Below are positions 23,258-34,867 of a stretch of 64,000 bases of DNA, piece by piece (the stretch's first letter is position 1; each line of letters begins with the position of its first letter). Below the pieces are notes generated by a model that searched no databases, had not been told where the DNA came from, and worked only from the letters and a program-made list of their open reading frames with translations. The stretch is from Piscirickettsiaceae bacterium (GTDB lineage Bacteria > Pseudomonadota > Gammaproteobacteria > Nitrosococcales > Methylophagaceae). The stretch lies in contig JABSQM010000001.1 in the NCBI GenBank assembly GCA_013215805.1, positions 35,346 to 99,345 of the forward strand. The letters run 5' to 3'. Made by a program: the position numbers and the translations under genes.

Positions 23258-24067
23258 TTAAAATCCATTTTTAATTGAGGCATATGCAGAGTGGTTATGG
23301 ATGGATTCGAAGTTTTCTGATTCAATTGTGTATGCATTGATACGATTATCATTATTTAATTTAGCAGCAATATCACGTACAATATCCTCAACAAATTTCG
23401 GGTTGTCATAAGCACGTTCAGTGACATATTTTTCGTCAAGACGTTTCAATGAGCCAAAAATTTCACATGATGCCTCTCGCTCAATGAGATCAATTAAATC
23501 CTCAACCCATATGATGTTATTATCGACACGTACTGTGAGACTCACGTGTGAACGTTGATTATGGGCACCGTAGTCGGAAATATTTTTTGAACATGGACAT
23601 AAACTGGTAACCGGTACTATTACTTTAATGTTGATCACTGTCTTATCATCAATAATTTCGCCAATAAAACTGACTTTATAGTCCATCAGACTCTTTACTT
23701 TACTAACAGGGGCTTCCTTATTTACAAAATAAGGAAAATATATTTGGATAAATCCATGTTTAGACTGAAGTCTCTTGGTCATTTGATTCAGCATTTCGCG
23801 AAATGATACAATGGTTATTGCACATTCATATTGGTTAAGAATCTCAACAAACCGTGACATATGTGTACCTTTAAAGCGATGAGGTAAATTTACATACATA
23901 TTAAAATTAGCGATTGTATGTTGTATACGGTTGTTACGGTCACTGACAATGATAGGATGTTTGATATTTTTTATGCCTACCTTATCTATTGCGATGTGAC
24001 GCCTATCTACAATGTTTTGTACGTCTTCAATTTCTTCACAGCAATCAGGTTTTATATCAGTAGTCAT
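23258..24067 (-). CDS. folE2: GTP cyclohydrolase FolE2 (type IB)
   Basis: Makes dihydroneopterin triphosphate from GTP, the first step to tetrahydrofolate, using the prokaryote-specific type IB enzyme. It has 269 residues. The metal-binding cysteine lies in [20 protein letters not shown] near residue 148, and the start of the domain shows the typical [20 protein letters not shown] segment. The final region with [12 protein letters not shown] is also conserved. AAGGA precedes the ATG. In some bacteria folE2 is a zinc-starvation paralogue; I see no clear Zur site upstream, so here it may be the main enzyme (inference). Confidence 0.95.
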   Translation of the reverse strand: MTTDIKPDCCEEIEDVQNIVDRRHIAIDKVGIKNIKHPIIVSDRNNRIQHTIANFNMYVNLPHRFKGTHMSRFVEILNQYECAITIVSFREMLNQMTKRLQSKHGFIQIYFPYFVNKEAPVSKVKSLMDYKVSFIGEIIDDKTVINIKVIVPVTSLCPCSKNISDYGAHNQRSHVSLTVRVDNNIIWVEDLIDLIEREASCEIFGSLKRLDEKYVTERAYDNPKFVEDIVRDIAAKLNNDNRINAYTIESENFESIHNHSAYASIKNGF

Positions 24068-25199
24068 GCTTTTTTAATCCTTAATAACTATTATAAGTGC
24101 GTCTATTCATCCCCATAGGGTATAACACCACATATTTTCACGCATAAATAATTTATCTCTAGTACTTTATATTTGCATAGTAGTATTTAACTAATATTTC
24201 TCAGCTACTAAGTTAATTTCATCAAACGAGAAGAGATTGTCCATTGGATAGTTGTGATAAGGTTCTCTTAAATTTTTGGCTAGCCGTTTTAATAATTTTG
24301 AGATCTATATATACACTATTATTGTCTTTACAGTTTTGATTTTTCTTTCTATTTATATGGAACATGACTTTCATCACTAATGCATTTATGAAATATGATG
24401 TTAGGGTTATAATAAAATTATTGATGATGTCTAGCACCATTGATGTGTCATAATACAGTCATATTATTGCTGAAATTTTAGTTGCATATAATTTATTATT
24501 TTTATTTTTCTAACAACTTCAAGTCATTTGGCACGCAATATCATTGGATATAACGTATCAATATTGATTATTCTGGTCTATATCAATCCTTTAATTGTCT
24601 GTTCTTTAAATATCGATGATAGAGCTATATCATTTATAATGAAGGTATGTATTTGAGCTTGATATAATTCATTATTACATCAATTTTAACTTAAGTTGTT
24701 TCGCTATATTATAATATTTAAGTAGATTAGAGATACCATAGGAAGGATGAATTATTTCGGGTCTTTTCAGGTTTGGCGGTTTTAAAGTTAATATTATGAG
24801 AGATGCGTAGCTAAGATTACCTTTGATCCAGGCAGTTATTATTTAATATTAGCTTGTTTCGGTTCTGTATTATAGTTAGTAGTAACTTAGTATTAAGTGT
24901 CTTAATATCTTAATTTGTTTTACTCCAATTAAAGACGAACCAATTGTCGTCTGATATGTTTTTGTATCGATAAATTATATGTTTGTCGTTAAATAATTAT
25001 TTTTTGTAATCCATGTATATTTAGATTGATTTGATCAGGTTGTTTTAAGTTAATGTTTTCTTGTTCAGTCTTTTTAATTTTTGTATATCATATATATGTT
25101 CAGTACATAATTATTAATTGATAACATATTATTGCCTATAGAATCATTTTCGAAAGGCGTCAATTTTTTATCGTCGTTAAAGTATGTATTAAATAATTC
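24068..25199. other. Gene-free spacer
   Basis: About 1.1 kb between divergent folE2 and ribF. murJ often precedes ribF in gammaproteobacteria, but I found no MurJ motif on the plus strand. A 72-codon minus-strand frame at 24222-24440 and a 70-codon frame at 25074-25286, which overlaps ribF, look like chance. Confidence 0.55.
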
Positions 25200-26144
25200 A
25201 TGTATAAAATTATTCGCGGATTTCATAATCTTCCTACATTCAGCCAAGGTTGTATTGCCACTATTGGTAATTTTGATGGTATTCATTTAGGTCATCAATC
25301 AGTATTAAATCAATTGGTAATAAAGGGTGATATGTTGGATTTGCCAACAGTAGCCATTATGTTTGAACCGCAAGCTAATGAATTTTTTACCCCTGATATA
25401 GCTCCGGTGCGTCTTAGTAGATGTAGAGAAAAGATTGAAATATTACTTAGTTATTCGATTGAGCATTTATGTGTGTTGCGGTTTAATAGAAGATTGGCAC
25501 AAATGACCGCGCGAAATTTTATTGAGCAATTGTTAGTTAATGGTCTAAATGCACGTTGTTTGGTAGTTGGAGATGATTTTAATTTTGGTAAAAATAGGCA
25601 AGGCAATCTTGCCTTGCTACGTCAACTGAGTCATTGTTTTTGTTTTGAAGTGATTAATATGCATACCTTGGTTGTTGATCAGATCCGTGTTAGTAGCACT
25701 CGTATTCGTAAAGCTTTAAAAGTAGGTGACTTAGTATTGGCTAATAAATTATTGGGTCGACCTTATTGTATTAGTGGTCGAGTATCTTATGTTGATAAAC
25801 TTAGCATAATAGAAAGGATTCAAACATTAAATATACATGTATACCTATATAGGTTACCTTTGAGTGGGGTTTATGTTGTGACACTTCTCGGTATTGAGGG
25901 TGAACCAATTAAAGGCATCGCCTATGTTGGTGTTCAGTCTACGCTCAGTAGTAAGGGAGATTTATTAGAAGTATATTTATTTGATTTTAACCGTGATATT
26001 TATGGACGATATGTACAGGTGCATTTTTTACGTAAGTTGCGTGCTGAGCATAAGTATTTTGACCCAACAATGTTGATATCTCAAATTAGAAAAGATTACC
26101 AACAGGCAAAAGAATATTTAGATTTAGTGGCTGAGCTCAATTGA
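25200..26144 (+). CDS. ribF: Bifunctional riboflavin kinase / FAD synthetase (kinase signature unusual)
   Basis: Converts riboflavin to FMN and then FAD. It has 314 residues, the family length. The N-terminal adenylyltransferase domain is well kept: GNFDGIHLGH near 22-31, GDDFNFGKNRQGN near 124 and VSSTRIRKAL near 165. The C-terminal flavokinase begins LGRPYCISGRV as expected. Where the family has a G-F-P-T-A-N signature, however, this protein reads ERIQTLNI, keeping only the Thr and Asn. Kinase activity may therefore be altered, or this segment may be diverging. ileS, the usual downstream neighbour, is absent. Confidence 0.93.
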   Translation: MYKIIRGFHNLPTFSQGCIATIGNFDGIHLGHQSVLNQLVIKGDMLDLPTVAIMFEPQANEFFTPDIAPVRLSRCREKIEILLSYSIEHLCVLRFNRRLAQMTARNFIEQLLVNGLNARCLVVGDDFNFGKNRQGNLALLRQLSHCFCFEVINMHTLVVDQIRVSSTRIRKALKVGDLVLANKLLGRPYCISGRVSYVDKLSIIERIQTLNIHVYLYRLPLSGVYVVTLLGIEGEPIKGIAYVGVQSTLSSKGDLLEVYLFDFNRDIYGRYVQVHFLRKLRAEHKYFDPTMLISQIRKDYQQAKEYLDLVAELN

Positions 26145-26754
26145 TAATATGTGTCTTATAAAAATTAATGTGTTATCAAATTAACAATATGTAACTCACA
26201 ATCAAATGATGAATTGATGGAAATTTTGAATGATTCATCTTTAATTAAAAACATTCATAATCATTCGCGTTTAAACCATATATGATTTTTTATTTTGTGG
26301 TGTTATAAGGGCACTTAATTAAGATATATTGCATTAAAATAAAATTTATATATAATTAATATTATTTTACCATTAATTAGTCAGTATTAATTGTAGATGA
26401 CAGTATCATGATTGTATAACATTCAAGTCTTTATACATGGAATATCAGTATGTGATATTATAATCGCTATAATGATTCATACACGTAATAATCACGTATA
26501 TACGATCCATCTGATTATATATGTTAACATTAATTTTTAAATTAAATAAGGTTTGCTTAATTTTTTATATTAGGACACCATCTTGTGTAAAATTCAATGT
26601 AGTTGGTAAATATTTTGGTAATTCATAGATGTATCTATCTGTGATATAAATTTATATCAAGAATCTTGGTAAGCAAATTTTTAATGATATATTCGGACAA
26701 TTTATCAGTGTTATCTCAGTAGGTATATGAAAGTATTGTTAATGATATGTAATT
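26145..26754. other. Gene-free spacer
   Basis: About 600 bases after ribF, nearly pure A+T, stops in all frames. The common downstream partner ileS is not here and I see no trace of its start. Nothing else recognised. Confidence 0.6.
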
Positions 26755-27651
26755 TTACTTTAAAGGAGGTAGGTAGGGTTGTAGGTTTGAGGGTATAATT
26801 TTGAATAATTGGCTACGGCAAGAATGCCAATACATGGATAAGAGTAATAAGAAGCTACCAACTGAAATGCCTGTGATTGCAAAATTATAGGTTGCAATAC
26901 CATAAGCTTGTAACGAAGTGAATATAGCGTATAACACATAAGCTAACCCTGATACCATGATAGCTCGACGATCTATGGCTACTGATACAAAGGACATACC
27001 GATATAAAATAGGGTTACCGAAATTGTTTCTGCTAATCCACTGTTACCTTCAAAGATACCTGAGATTAAAAATATTGGATGAACTATTAATGGGGCAGAT
27101 AATAAATGTAGCCAAAATGCTACATCAGATTTTCTGGTTTTTCGCAATAAATCATCACTATCCCAATAAACAGCATAGATGAATGTTATCATACCACTAG
27201 AAAATAATATTGGAGTAAAACAAGACTGTACATCAGCGTTATTGTTTGTAATGGCTATAGCAAGTAAGCAGCTAATGGCTATCCCTGCCCCAACGGCTAC
27301 CGTGATTGGTATCTTAAAATGATGCCAATGAATCCAAGTGAAAATTAATGTAATACATATAGATATGAGTAATTTTATTTCTGATATTTCGCCAAAAGTG
27401 TAGATAGATGATGCTAAAATTCCGGCTAAAAAGCTTAATAATAAAACTATAGCGGGCAGGGCCATACGATGTCTTAATACGAAGAAATTAGCTAGTCCCC
27501 ATGAACTTATAGCAAAAAGAACTGCACCAATAATATCACTTATAGTTCTACCAAACCAAGAAGCTGAAATTAACACTAAGGTACAGGCAACTACGACATA
27601 GATATCATTGAAGCTATTAATAAGTCGAATATTATTCTGGTCGATGGTCAT
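26755..27651 (-). CDS. Conserved multi-pass membrane protein of unknown function
   Basis: About 298 residues from the start chosen here, almost all hydrophobic, with about ten transmembrane helices. I recognise the general type: it begins with a short acidic segment (MTIDQNNIRLINSFND) followed by helices and the conserved-looking motif FVLRHRMALPAIVLL. I cannot give a function. The frame is open back to an ATG at 27795, which would add 48 mostly basic residues unlike the rest of the protein; I prefer ATG 27651. It is a single gene flanked by long empty spacers on both sides, so its survival suggests it is still selected. Confidence 0.75.
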   Translation of the reverse strand: MTIDQNNIRLINSFNDIYVVVACTLVLISASWFGRTISDIIGAVLFAISSWGLANFFVLRHRMALPAIVLLLSFLAGILASSIYTFGEISEIKLLISICITLIFTWIHWHHFKIPITVAVGAGIAISCLLAIAITNNNADVQSCFTPILFSSGMITFIYAVYWDSDDLLRKTRKSDVAFWLHLLSAPLIVHPIFLISGIFEGNSGLAETISVTLFYIGMSFVSVAIDRRAIMVSGLAYVLYAIFTSLQAYGIATYNFAITGISVGSFLLLLSMYWHSCRSQLFKIIPSNLQPYLPPLK

Positions 27652-27795
27652 GATATCTTTCAATCTATTCTTGTTGTTACGAAAGATCCCGACTGATTGT
27701 TTATTAAAGATACCGGACCTAATTGGGGAAAATAAATATTTAGTAACGCACGTGCGAATCCCCAAAAATAATATCCACGTACTATAACGCAACAT

Positions 27796-28901
27796 CCTCT
27801 ATCTTCAGTAGAATATATACATTGATGTCAAGGTGCGAATAATTATGATTTAACTTAATTATATCTAATAACTAGGCCTAGAAAATTGCAGATAGCATTA
27901 TTAAAATATTCTAATTTTTATATTAATGCTATACAGGTACAATTAACCTTAAATGGCTTTTAGTAAATACTTTTATAGATGAAATAATTAATTATGGGGG
28001 TATTGTCGGTATCAGTAATAATACGGAACAAGCTGTAAATATTGAAATTACTAATTTTATGTGGTTTCATTGGAACACGTATAAATATCCAGTGATTATT
28101 ATGATGATTTTATTGATTTAAAAAGAACATTATTGAGCCTTAACTAGAATAAATTCATTCTAATTATATGCTTCATAGAGGATATACAGGTATACAACCA
28201 TTTTTGATGTATTGAACAAAACATCTTCTATTAAAGTGGGTTGTTTGCTTTAATTTAATTTTAGTCTGATTAACCTCATGTAATGAGGTTAATTAGGTAC
28301 CGCAAAAGACATGGTCATAAATATAGATAAGGATTTATACTATTTGTAATCTGAGATTAATCATTAAGTTTTATGTTACATGTGAAGGTTTTAAATTTTA
28401 TTAACTTCACTTCATTTTCATAACAATATTATTTGTGCTATATTTTTAATGATTAATCAATGCATTTCAGATGTTTATATTGCTCTTATAGCCTTCATCT
28501 TCATATATACTCATCAAAAGTTGAACTAGCCGTAACTATGTTTTCTACTTACTCAATATTATAGCCACTTAATTCTGTGATCTCAAAATTAGTTTCAAAT
28601 ATTTAATAGCCATGGCATAGCCATGAGTTAATGTTAAATATCTATTTCATCTCATGTCTATTCTTCCATATTTAGGGTATTATTTTTTAAGGACGATAAT
28701 GTTATCGATAGATAAGGTAAATGATGATTGCCACGATCTTGTTTCCTCATAAGGGAAGTGACCGAGTATTATTTGGTTTCATATTTACCTTGAAGTAGAT
28801 ATGTTGATGAGATTTAAATTATTTATTTGACATATACAATTTGCCATCCAATTTTAGTTAGGTCTCAACGTTGTTTTTCACTTGTTACTTCTCTCCAGAT
28901 A
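27796..28901. other. Gene-free spacer with a perfect hairpin
   Basis: About 1.1 kb between two minus-strand genes. I see no coding remnant. A perfect inverted repeat lies at 28269-28293 (listed separately). A short direct repeat of ATAGCCATG occurs near 28,607-28,626. Confidence 0.55.
28269..28293. repeat. Perfect 11-bp inverted repeat
   Basis: ATTAACCTCAT and ATGAGGTTAAT flank a three-base loop. No run of T follows on either strand, so it is not a standard intrinsic terminator. It could be a protein-binding site, a mobile-element end or chance. The match is exact. Confidence 0.7.
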
Positions 28902-29846
28902 TCAATAGGTAAATTCTTGTACCTGTGGCAGTCCTTCATAAGTACTCATATGAACTTCCATACGTTCCTTAGTCAAGGAGATCTGTTTTCTGCGTTCTCT
29001 AAAACGTACTTTTTGTTTATTACTTATCTTATCAATACAATGCGAACAACTAATGCCGTACTCATATTTTTCGCTTTGTTTATCGTACTCATTAATAGGG
29101 AAACGGCATGCATTGCATTGATCGTAATTTCCTCTATCTAAATTATGATTAACGGTGACACGTTCATCAAATACAAAACATTCACCTTGCCACATGGTGC
29201 TTTCAGCAGGTACATCCTCTAAATATTTTAGGATACCGCCTTTGAGTTGATACACTTCCTTAAAGCCTAGTTTCTTCATATAAGAGGTTGATTTTTCACA
29301 ACGAATACCACCTGTGCAAAATATAGCCACTTTTTTATGTTTTGTAATACTAAGGTTTTTCTTGATGTATGCAGGAAACTCTTTAAAGCTTTTGATATCG
29401 GGATTAATCGCATTTTTAAATGTACCTATCTGAAATTCGTAATAATTGCGTATGTCAATTAATAATATGTCCGGATTATTTATTAGATAATTCCAATTCT
29501 TAGGTTTCACATAGGTCTCGACAATGTTAGTAGGATCTATATCTTTTACACCCATGGTAACAATCTCTTTCTTCAATTTAACACGAGTACGTAAGAATGG
29601 TATTTTATAGGCAAAAGATTCCTTACAGCTCATAGTGCTTAGGCGTTTATCATTTTTTAAATATTGTAAGAGATCATCAATATCCTCACGTGATCCAGAA
29701 ACAGTACCATTGATACCTTCATGCGCCAACAATAAGGTACCGCGCACGTTTTTTTCTAGCATAAAATCCAATAGAGGTGGTTTCAAATCTATATAATTAT
29801 TCAACATGACAAATTTGTATAGTGCACATACAACTTTCTTAACCAT
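28902..29846 (-). CDS. trhO: tRNA uridine(34) hydroxylase TrhO (rhodanese family)
   Basis: Oxygen-dependent enzyme that hydroxylates wobble uridine 34 in some tRNAs on the way to cmo5U/mcmo5U; formerly YceA/UPF0176. It has 314 residues. The N-terminal ferredoxin-like domain contains [17 protein letters not shown] near residues 36-52. The rhodanese domain has [16 protein letters not shown] and the active-site loop [13 protein letters not shown] with catalytic Cys near residue 175. A C-terminal CNACR and CSHCIDK pair suggests a zinc site. TrhO needs cellular oxygen, so the organism is probably not a strict anaerobe (inference). Confidence 0.94.
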   Translation of the reverse strand: MVKKVVCALYKFVMLNNYIDLKPPLLDFMLEKNVRGTLLLAHEGINGTVSGSREDIDDLLQYLKNDKRLSTMSCKESFAYKIPFLRTRVKLKKEIVTMGVKDIDPTNIVETYVKPKNWNYLINNPDILLIDIRNYYEFQIGTFKNAINPDIKSFKEFPAYIKKNLSITKHKKVAIFCTGGIRCEKSTSYMKKLGFKEVYQLKGGILKYLEDVPAESTMWQGECFVFDERVTVNHNLDRGNYDQCNACRFPINEYDKQSEKYEYGISCSHCIDKISNKQKVRFRERRKQISLTKERMEVHMSTYEGLPQVQEFTY

Positions 29847-30482
29847 GGATCAATCCTAATGCTTTAATTTGTGTTTTGCCATTTAACATTATACTATAAT
29901 CTTTTCTGTTGAAGTAAGATTTTCAGTGATGTACCCTTAATATTGTAACTATTCTAATATTATTAAACATTACAAAGCATTGTTGTTATTAGGTATTTAT
30001 GGTGAGCTGAATTATTATCTCATTTATATTAAACAATGTTTATAGAAGATTATGAATTTTATTCATTGGAACTATACTTGATTGATGATGACCTGCAAAA
30101 GGTAATTGGTGATATTAATTTACTACTTTTATGATGTTTATGGGACAATAAATATATCTTTCAAAGATATAGCAACCGATGAATATTTGGGATGTCAGTA
30201 CATCAAAACTATTTTTGTAATAATGTTGGATTCTTTCGAAGTCATGTGTGCTTTATCGTTGCCTTGATTCTACCTTAATAGCTAGGTATATTTTAATAAA
30301 TATTTTTTGAACATCTATTGTCTCAAATATTGCCTATATCTATTAACTTTTTTAATTTAGCCACCACTCCATCATAATCAAGATCAGCTTGAATATATTT
30401 GCTATATTTTTATAGTTAATATTATGAGTCTAAGCAATATTTCAGTTAAAATAAATAACTTTACCTAAGTTAGGGGATACAG
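29847..30482. other. Gene-free spacer
   Basis: About 640 bases between divergent trhO and ubiK. No gene or RNA recognised. The promoter of ubiK should lie near its right end, but I see no clear consensus. Confidence 0.6.
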
Positions 30483-30719
30483 GTGTTAGATACTAGAAAA
30501 ATTGAAGAAATAGCTAAAAATATTACGAGTGCACTACCCTCCTATTTGATTGCTATTAGGGAAGATATTGAGAAGTATATACATACTGCTTTAACAGCTA
30601 CTTTCGATAGATTAGATTTGGTGACTAGAGAGGAGTTTGATATACAAACTCAGGTCATGCATCGGATTCGTGAAAAATTAGAGGAGCTAGAACGTGTCAT
30701 CGCTGAGCTAGAGCATTAA
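30483..30719 (+). CDS. ubiK: Ubiquinone biosynthesis accessory factor UbiK
   Basis: A 78-residue protein, formerly YqiC. It helps aerobic ubiquinone synthesis by binding UbiJ in the Ubi complex. It aligns along its length with E. coli UbiK: LDTRKIEEIAKNI at the start, LDLVTREEFDIQTQV near residue 41, and a C-terminal coiled coil IREKLEELERVIAELE. The start codon is GTG, preceded by GGGGA. It fits with coq7 in this window as evidence of aerobic quinone synthesis. It is immediately followed by a run of eight G in AT-rich DNA. Confidence 0.95.
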   Translation: MLDTRKIEEIAKNITSALPSYLIAIREDIEKYIHTALTATFDRLDLVTREEFDIQTQVMHRIREKLEELERVIAELEH

Positions 30720-31497
30720 TATAATAATCATTTGGGGGGGGTGATCTATATTTGTCAATTAAGGATGTTGTGGTATAAATCTATGTATACTTTTGCTGAT
30801 AAATATCTATATTAGTTATGTAGTGTGAAATATATATCTTTGACATGTTGTTCGGTATAACAATCTATAATTGTAATAATAAAATTATTATAGAATGGCT
30901 AATCATATTAGCCGTTAGTAATCAATCTTGAATTTAATTATTTATTATAACATCATAAATTGAGACGTTCTAGTCATATCCATCTACCAACTTTTTCGCA
31001 TGTATATCGACCGATATTTATATCCGCGCTTATACAATTACAAACAATGCTACATCTGATATGTTGAAGTGGTGTTTGTCATACAAACTAAATTAGAAGT
31101 GATAAATATGATTCATAGATGCTCTTGAGGTTTCAATGTTTGGTATAAAGATATTAGATACTTGCCTGTTGCAAGGTGTTAGCAATCATGCTTATATCTG
31201 TTTTATAGTTATATTTGTCAAAACTTTTTAGCTATTGAAACCGAGGTTGTGGTTGTACGCTGTTGCACAACTTATTTCAATAATATTAGTCAATAGATTT
31301 ATCCTGGTCATTAGTCTTTAATACTATGTACAGGTAAATGACAGTGCCTTCCTTCAATAATTATAGGACATGAAATATTTAATTAAAACTATATATTCAT
31401 ACTTAATTTACTGATTTATTGATACCTAATGACTATAGGTGTGTATCTTTAATTTTCTATTTTTTGCTTATCTTGTAATGGTTTAATGTAATGAAGA
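30720..31497. other. Gene-free spacer with a G8 run
   Basis: About 780 bases downstream of ubiK. comM sometimes follows ubiK in relatives, but I found no ComM motif. A homopolymer of eight G lies at 30734-30741, conspicuous in this AT-rich sequence. Otherwise nothing recognised. Confidence 0.55.
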
Positions 31498-31571
31498 TGG
31501 AGGCTGCGGTCGGAATCGAACCGGCGTTTACGGAGTTGCAGTCCGCTGCATAACCACTCTGCCACGCAGCC
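31498..31571 (-). tRNA. tRNA-Cys (GCA)
   Basis: Full cloverleaf on the minus strand. The acceptor stem GGCTGCG pairs with CGCAGCC, the anticodon loop CTGCAAC gives GCA, and the T loop is GGTTCGATTCC. CCA is encoded at 31498-31500. It lies ten bases from tRNA-Gly and downstream of pgsA, matching the E. coli pgsA-glyW-cysT order. Confidence 0.98.
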
Positions 31572-31580
31572 CTTAATATT

Positions 31581-31656
<76 letters not shown>

Positions 31657-31694
31657 TGATAAATTTATTCAGTATAGGCGTATATATTGTTATG

Positions 31695-32252
31695 TCAATA
31701 TTTTATATGGATTATCTGCCACACGGATTTTAAATAACTAAGCATCGATATTAATGTTAGTCCTGAAGCTACATATAATAACGCTACACCAATCTCAAAT
31801 ATTGGTAATCCAAAGAATGATTTGTAGAAAATTAGGCATCCTAATGACACCATTTGAAGGGTGGTTTTCCATTTACCCGCATAGGATACTTCAACCATAT
31901 TTCTTTTTCCAAGCTCAGACATCCATTCGCGTAATGCAGAGACAATAATTTCACGACTTATGACTATTATTACGGGCAATAATATATACCATACTGGAGT
32001 TTTGTATAAAACAAGCATTGAGGTTACAGTAACAATTAATTTATCTGCTACAGGATCTATAAATGCACCAAAAGATGAAATCTGCTTATGTCTTCTAGCT
32101 ATATAACCGTCTAGCCAATCAGTTAGCGCTGCTACCACAAATATAATTGTTGTCCACATTGGTGCTGATATTGCTGGCCAAAAAAAAAGTGTAATTAATA
32201 TTGGTATTAGCGCAATTCGTAATAAACTTAAGATATTAGGTAAATTTGGCAT
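31695..32252 (-). CDS. pgsA: CDP-diacylglycerol--glycerol-3-phosphate 3-phosphatidyltransferase
   Basis: Membrane enzyme that makes phosphatidylglycerophosphate, the committed step to phosphatidylglycerol and cardiolipin. It has 185 residues, full length. The CDP-alcohol phosphotransferase motif is intact: DWLDGYIARR followed by FGAFIDPVADKL near residues 45-71, with all expected aspartates. Four or more membrane helices are visible. Upstream on the same strand is the uvrC pseudogene, whose stop lies 13 bases before the pgsA start. The original uvrC-pgsA operon is therefore still laid out although uvrC is dead. Confidence 0.96.
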   Translation of the reverse strand: MPNLPNILSLLRIALIPILITLFFWPAISAPMWTTIIFVVAALTDWLDGYIARRHKQISSFGAFIDPVADKLIVTVTSMLVLYKTPVWYILLPVIIVISREIIVSALREWMSELGKRNMVEVSYAGKWKTTLQMVSLGCLIFYKSFFGLPIFEIGVALLYVASGLTLISMLSYLKSVWQIIHIKY

Positions 32253-32264
32253 ATTTCTGACTTG

Positions 32265-34111
32265 TCAGGAGCATGAGATATCAATAATATTATTGTATGA
32301 TTTATTACCATGAAAAGTATCATATATTTTATGATTTAAAATCACATTGATTTTATCAATGTGTGCTAGATCTTTCATATCAGTACATCTTATTTCCTGT
32401 AGATTATCAGATGGCCGCGATAATTTACGCTGCCCTTGAAATCTCAATCTGCTATAATTTAATTTTTCTATACTTTCATTTGGCCTTGTATATGTCTACA
32501 TTTTTAAAATTATGTACTTCAATATGAATTGGTTGCCATAAGTATAAATTTTGTGTTTGTAGCGACAACATGATGTTTTTCTATCTTCTAAGATGAAATC
32601 TCCTAGTTTTGCTTTTCATATTTTACTCATCAATATCCACTATATTTATATTTAACTGTAGTTTGTCATTGAAGATTTAGGTCTGGTCGATTGGTCTTTA
32701 CTACTATACATAATTAATGAATCTGGTCGCTGTTCTTTGTTTTTTTGAGTATATAGATAGTTATGCCATTGTCTTATAGCTGTATAAGCATTCATGATGT
32801 AATTCTCCCGATATTAGATTTACTGACAATGATCTCTTATTGTGCCTTCTAATTCAAATGTTACACATGTCTCTATGGCCTGTTTATCGTAGGTATGGCT
32901 AACATTTAAACATTAAATTTGTTTTGGATCTTATCTATTACTGGCAGAGCTTTAATGCTGTATGGTCTTGAGATACATTTATGCTTTTATTTAAGCGTTG
33001 ATTTATGTTAATCACAGCATTTATTTTTGCTATTGTCATCCATCTAATATTGCTATCGCGCTATGGTTCGCGTAACTTAGACACCATGTCTGAATTTTTA
33101 TTTTCAATACTTCTCCTAACGGGCTTACATTTTTTGGTATATGACTCATAAAAATTTCACTGGGTACATATTTACCTAAATAATGTTGCAAGATAAAGGC
33201 CATAATAATTATTTTAGGCTGCTATCTAAGTAATATTCAAGAAAGTAACTTTTTTTACCTAAGGCACTTTCTATACGAATACAGTATACCTTTGCAATAT
33301 TCATGTTATCTTTAAATTAAGCAGCTAGTACATTCTAATTTGCACGATTTAAATTTACATATTGACGTTTCTGTATTCAATGAGTACTAATTATTTTATT
33401 TTTGATTACCTCGGTCTGTTCAAAACTAATTGGTTCTGAGGTCTATCAAATTAATTGTGACAGTTGATCTATGCTTGCCGATTTCCTCTTCAAAAAAATA
33501 AAATCATATTTTGTACATTTTCTTGATGATCGGCCTCCGGTGCCAATCCAACACAAGGTGTAGCGTAACGTTTAATTTGATATTGTAAATATGATTTGGA
33601 ACGATCGTTATACTTAGTATTGTCACATTAAAGCATAGTAAATAATAATTGTGGCAGCTTTTAAAAATTTCTAATCGCACCAATATTAGGATATGGTCTG
33701 TAATATTTATTATTTTATAGCTAGGACCTCTGTGTACACTTAGTCTAAATAATTTATCGGCGAAAATTAATAGATATGCATATTTCTCCATTTCTTGACA
33801 AAACGTTGTAGCTCGGTATTAATTTCTTGATTATATTAATATTTGATGATCAAAGACTTATTATTAGCTATGTTGAACTGTGATCTAGATGTGATACATT
33901 TTAGATATTATCACCCGTATTTTTTTGATATTACCAGTCTGATAGAAATAACTGGATATACTTTTTATATATATTTTTAGCTTTACCAACATAATATGAC
34001 TAGACTATTGGTATCGATCATGTGATGAAGACTAGTTCTATCAGCTAATATCTTTTGGAAGATGGTGGGATCATAATCAGTATTTACAGTTTTTGTGTAT
34101 TCTTTGTACAT
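32265..34111 (-). pseudogene. uvrC: Excinuclease subunit UvrC pseudogene
   Basis: Decayed nucleotide-excision-repair nuclease gene. From ATG 34111 the minus strand gives UvrC landmarks in correct order, in changing frames. These are TDYDPTIFQKILADR (start), YVGKAKNIYKK near 33,990, IKKLIPSYNVLSRNG near 33,810, then a DKxYxY-like segment with LFRLSVHRGP. Near 33,590 comes YLQYQIKRYATPCVG, and at the C-terminus LAHIDKI and KIYDTFHG near 32,310. Total length (about 615 codons) equals a normal uvrC, so it was inactivated by stops and frameshifts, not by a large deletion. Position just upstream of pgsA matches E. coli. Confidence 0.9.
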
Positions 34112-34867
34112 TTCTAGGTTTTACCTTGGAGCAATCTATTGTTATTTTTTTGGTGATTGTGTGTAATGGCACTTATGAGTTTGAACATAATTATGTAATT
34201 TACCATTATAGATAATCTGTAACACAATTAATGTGATATTAAATTACTACTGTAACTATGTGTCATAGATATACAAAACATGCAAATAACTATGTCGTTA
34301 GTCCTGATTATTATTATCTTTATCTCTATGATGATAGATTATCTATGTATTTCAGGTTCGGCATAAAATAATCATTACCTATTTTAAAAAGTAGTATCCA
34401 AATTTTCAGATATACCTATATCTTCTACCAGTTCTATCCATCGATCTATCTTAATTATGAAGGAATTGTAACTATATTCACTCCAATGATCTTTGATAAT
34501 TTCTATTTTGTAAGCATCTGAAGTTTATTTCCCTATTTTATGAGTCGGATGTATATTTTAGCCAGATGGGTGATTTATTTTATAGTCATGCCTCATCATA
34601 ACTATATATTAGGGATGACAATAGTATATGTAGCTCAAAGATATATTAAATAATTTGATACATCTATCAAGACAGGATTTAAGTTATTATATACTTATTA
34701 AAATAACTATTTTTATTGTGTATATGCATTAGTTTATGTAAGATTAAAATTAGGTAGTGTTTTTATTTTTCAATTTTTATCTTTTTATTTTATTATAATT
34801 TACGTATAATAAATATCTTTATTAAATTTCCACTAGTCTATCCATGTATGCCCGGTTCCTCAGTACA
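34112..34867. other. Unassigned spacer between uvrC remnant and IS6 fossil
   Basis: About 750 bases. uvrY/gacA lies here in E. coli, but I found no response-regulator motif. A short minus-strand stretch near 34,380-34,460 reads KIDRWIELVEDIGISENLDT and looks protein-like; I cannot assign it. Confidence 0.4.

Noticed and set aside
28827-29141. A 104-codon plus-strand frame.
   Set aside because: It lies mostly antisense to trhO, a confident gene, and has no motif of its own.
33504-33791. A 95-codon minus-strand frame that looks like a small hypothetical gene.
   Set aside because: Its residues are part of the uvrC pseudogene, read partly in the correct frame (RLSVHRGP) and partly out of frame.
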